Assembly: GCA_029975435.1 (NCBI GenBank)
Contig: JARKPC010000215.1
Span: forward strand, 1-45,236
Direction of reading: 5' to 3'
From: Propionivibrio sp.
GTDB lineage: Bacteria; Pseudomonadota; Gammaproteobacteria; Burkholderiales; Rhodocyclaceae
DNA length: 45,236 nucleotides
Made by a program: the position numbers and the translations under genes. The notes beneath the pieces were generated by a model. It searched no databases. It was not told the DNA's origin and worked only from the letters and a program-made list of their open reading frames with translations. This document shows positions 44,807-45,236 of the stretch, piece by piece. Every line of letters starts with the position of its first letter. Position 1 is the first letter of the stretch.

Positions 44807-44870
44807 GTCTCTTGCTTGTCGGTTTTTCAATTCCTTTCCTAATTACTTTCCTGTTTCCCCGGAGAATAAA

Positions 44871-45236
44871 TTGACACGTCGCAGAGTCGTCGTTACCGGT
44901 CTTGGAATCATTTCACCGGTTGGCAATACCGTCGAACAAGCCTGGCAGAACATCCTTGCAGGTCGCTCGGGGATTGATCGGATTACACGTTTCGACGTTT
45001 CCTCGTTCCCGGTGCAGATTGCCGGCGAGGTGAAGGATTTTGATATAACCCAATATTTGCCGGCCAGGGATGCCCGTCGGATGGACACCTTCATCCACTA
45101 CGGCATGGCGGCAGGTATTGACGCGATCAAGGATGCCGGTTTGGAAGCCCACCCGGCCAACGCAGAACGGATTGGGGTCTCCTTTGGGTCTGGTATTGGC
45201 GGATTGCCGATGATCGAAACGACTCGTGACGAATTC
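44871..45236 (+). CDS. fabF: 3-oxoacyl-ACP synthase II, 3' end cut by the window
   Basis: The first 122 codons are present. The protein starts TRRRVVVTGLGIISPVGNT after a TTG initiation codon with GGAG 6 bases upstream, and continues with the FabF segments AWQNILAGRSGIDRI and GSGIGGLPMIE. The catalytic cysteine lies beyond the window edge. The enzyme elongates acyl-ACP with malonyl-ACP and is sensitive to growth temperature in other species. FabB-type relatives are shorter at the N-terminus, and the position after acpP supports FabF. Confidence 0.93.
   Translation, partial: MTRRRVVVTGLGIISPVGNTVEQAWQNILAGRSGIDRITRFDVSSFPVQIAGEVKDFDITQYLPARDARRMDTFIHYGMAAGIDAIKDAGLEAHPANAERIGVSFGSGIGGLPMIETTRDEF

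Overview
The window looks like chromosomal DNA of a betaproteobacterium of the Rhodocyclales type (Propionivibrio, Dechloromonas or Azonexus relatives). The reasons are the conserved rpsB-to-lpxB gene order, the yceD-rpmF-plsX-fab block, a nif accessory set, and a sodium-pumping methylmalonyl-CoA decarboxylase of the kind used by propionate-forming anaerobes. This assignment is inference from gene content; no rRNA gene is present.

Layout. Bases 1-2598 hold the end of a sugar-acid catabolic unit (mannonate-dehydratase-type enolase-superfamily protein, DlgD-type reductase) and a convergent GntR/FadR regulator. Bases 2804-5637 are a nitrogen-fixation accessory operon, nifV-nifW-nifZ-nifM, behind a clear sigma-54 -24/-12 promoter. 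After a 463-base gene-free stretch, 6101-10047 encode a complete Na+-translocating methylmalonyl-CoA decarboxylase with two nearly identical delta-type subunit genes, closed by a terminator. Bases 10146-25286 form a long same-strand housekeeping block: rpsB, tsf, pyrH, frr, uppS, cdsA, dxr, rseP, bamA, skp, lpxD, fabZ, lpxA, lpxB, rnhB and an rRNA methyltransferase, covering translation, isoprenoid, phospholipid, outer-membrane and lipid A synthesis.

Bases 25288-28850 carry smpB (minus), ratA-rnfH, a membrane protein with an Mrr-like nuclease fold, and a REC-TPR response regulator. Bases 29177-35157 (minus) are an assimilatory sulfate reduction operon: TSUP transporter, sulfite reductase, DUF934, APS reductase, CysD, CysN, with a divergent cysB-type regulator at 35268. 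Bases 36552-39844 (minus) hold an HDOD-REC-GGDEF signalling protein, an RsmI-like methylase and a Maf/YceF pyrophosphatase. Bases 39963-45236 are the fatty-acid block yceD-rpmF-plsX-fabH-fabD-fabG-acpP-fabF, the last gene cut by the window edge.

The least expected items are three. The gap downstream of cysN (28949-29176) is a decayed 3' end of a UDP-glucose dehydrogenase gene with in-frame stops. The decarboxylase operon contains a tandem duplication of the delta subunit core that has diverged almost only at synonymous sites. The nifV promoter has a very short predicted leader, and a perfect 22-base palindrome lies where a NifA enhancer would be expected. No tRNA, rRNA, CRISPR array, insertion sequence or prophage gene was found.
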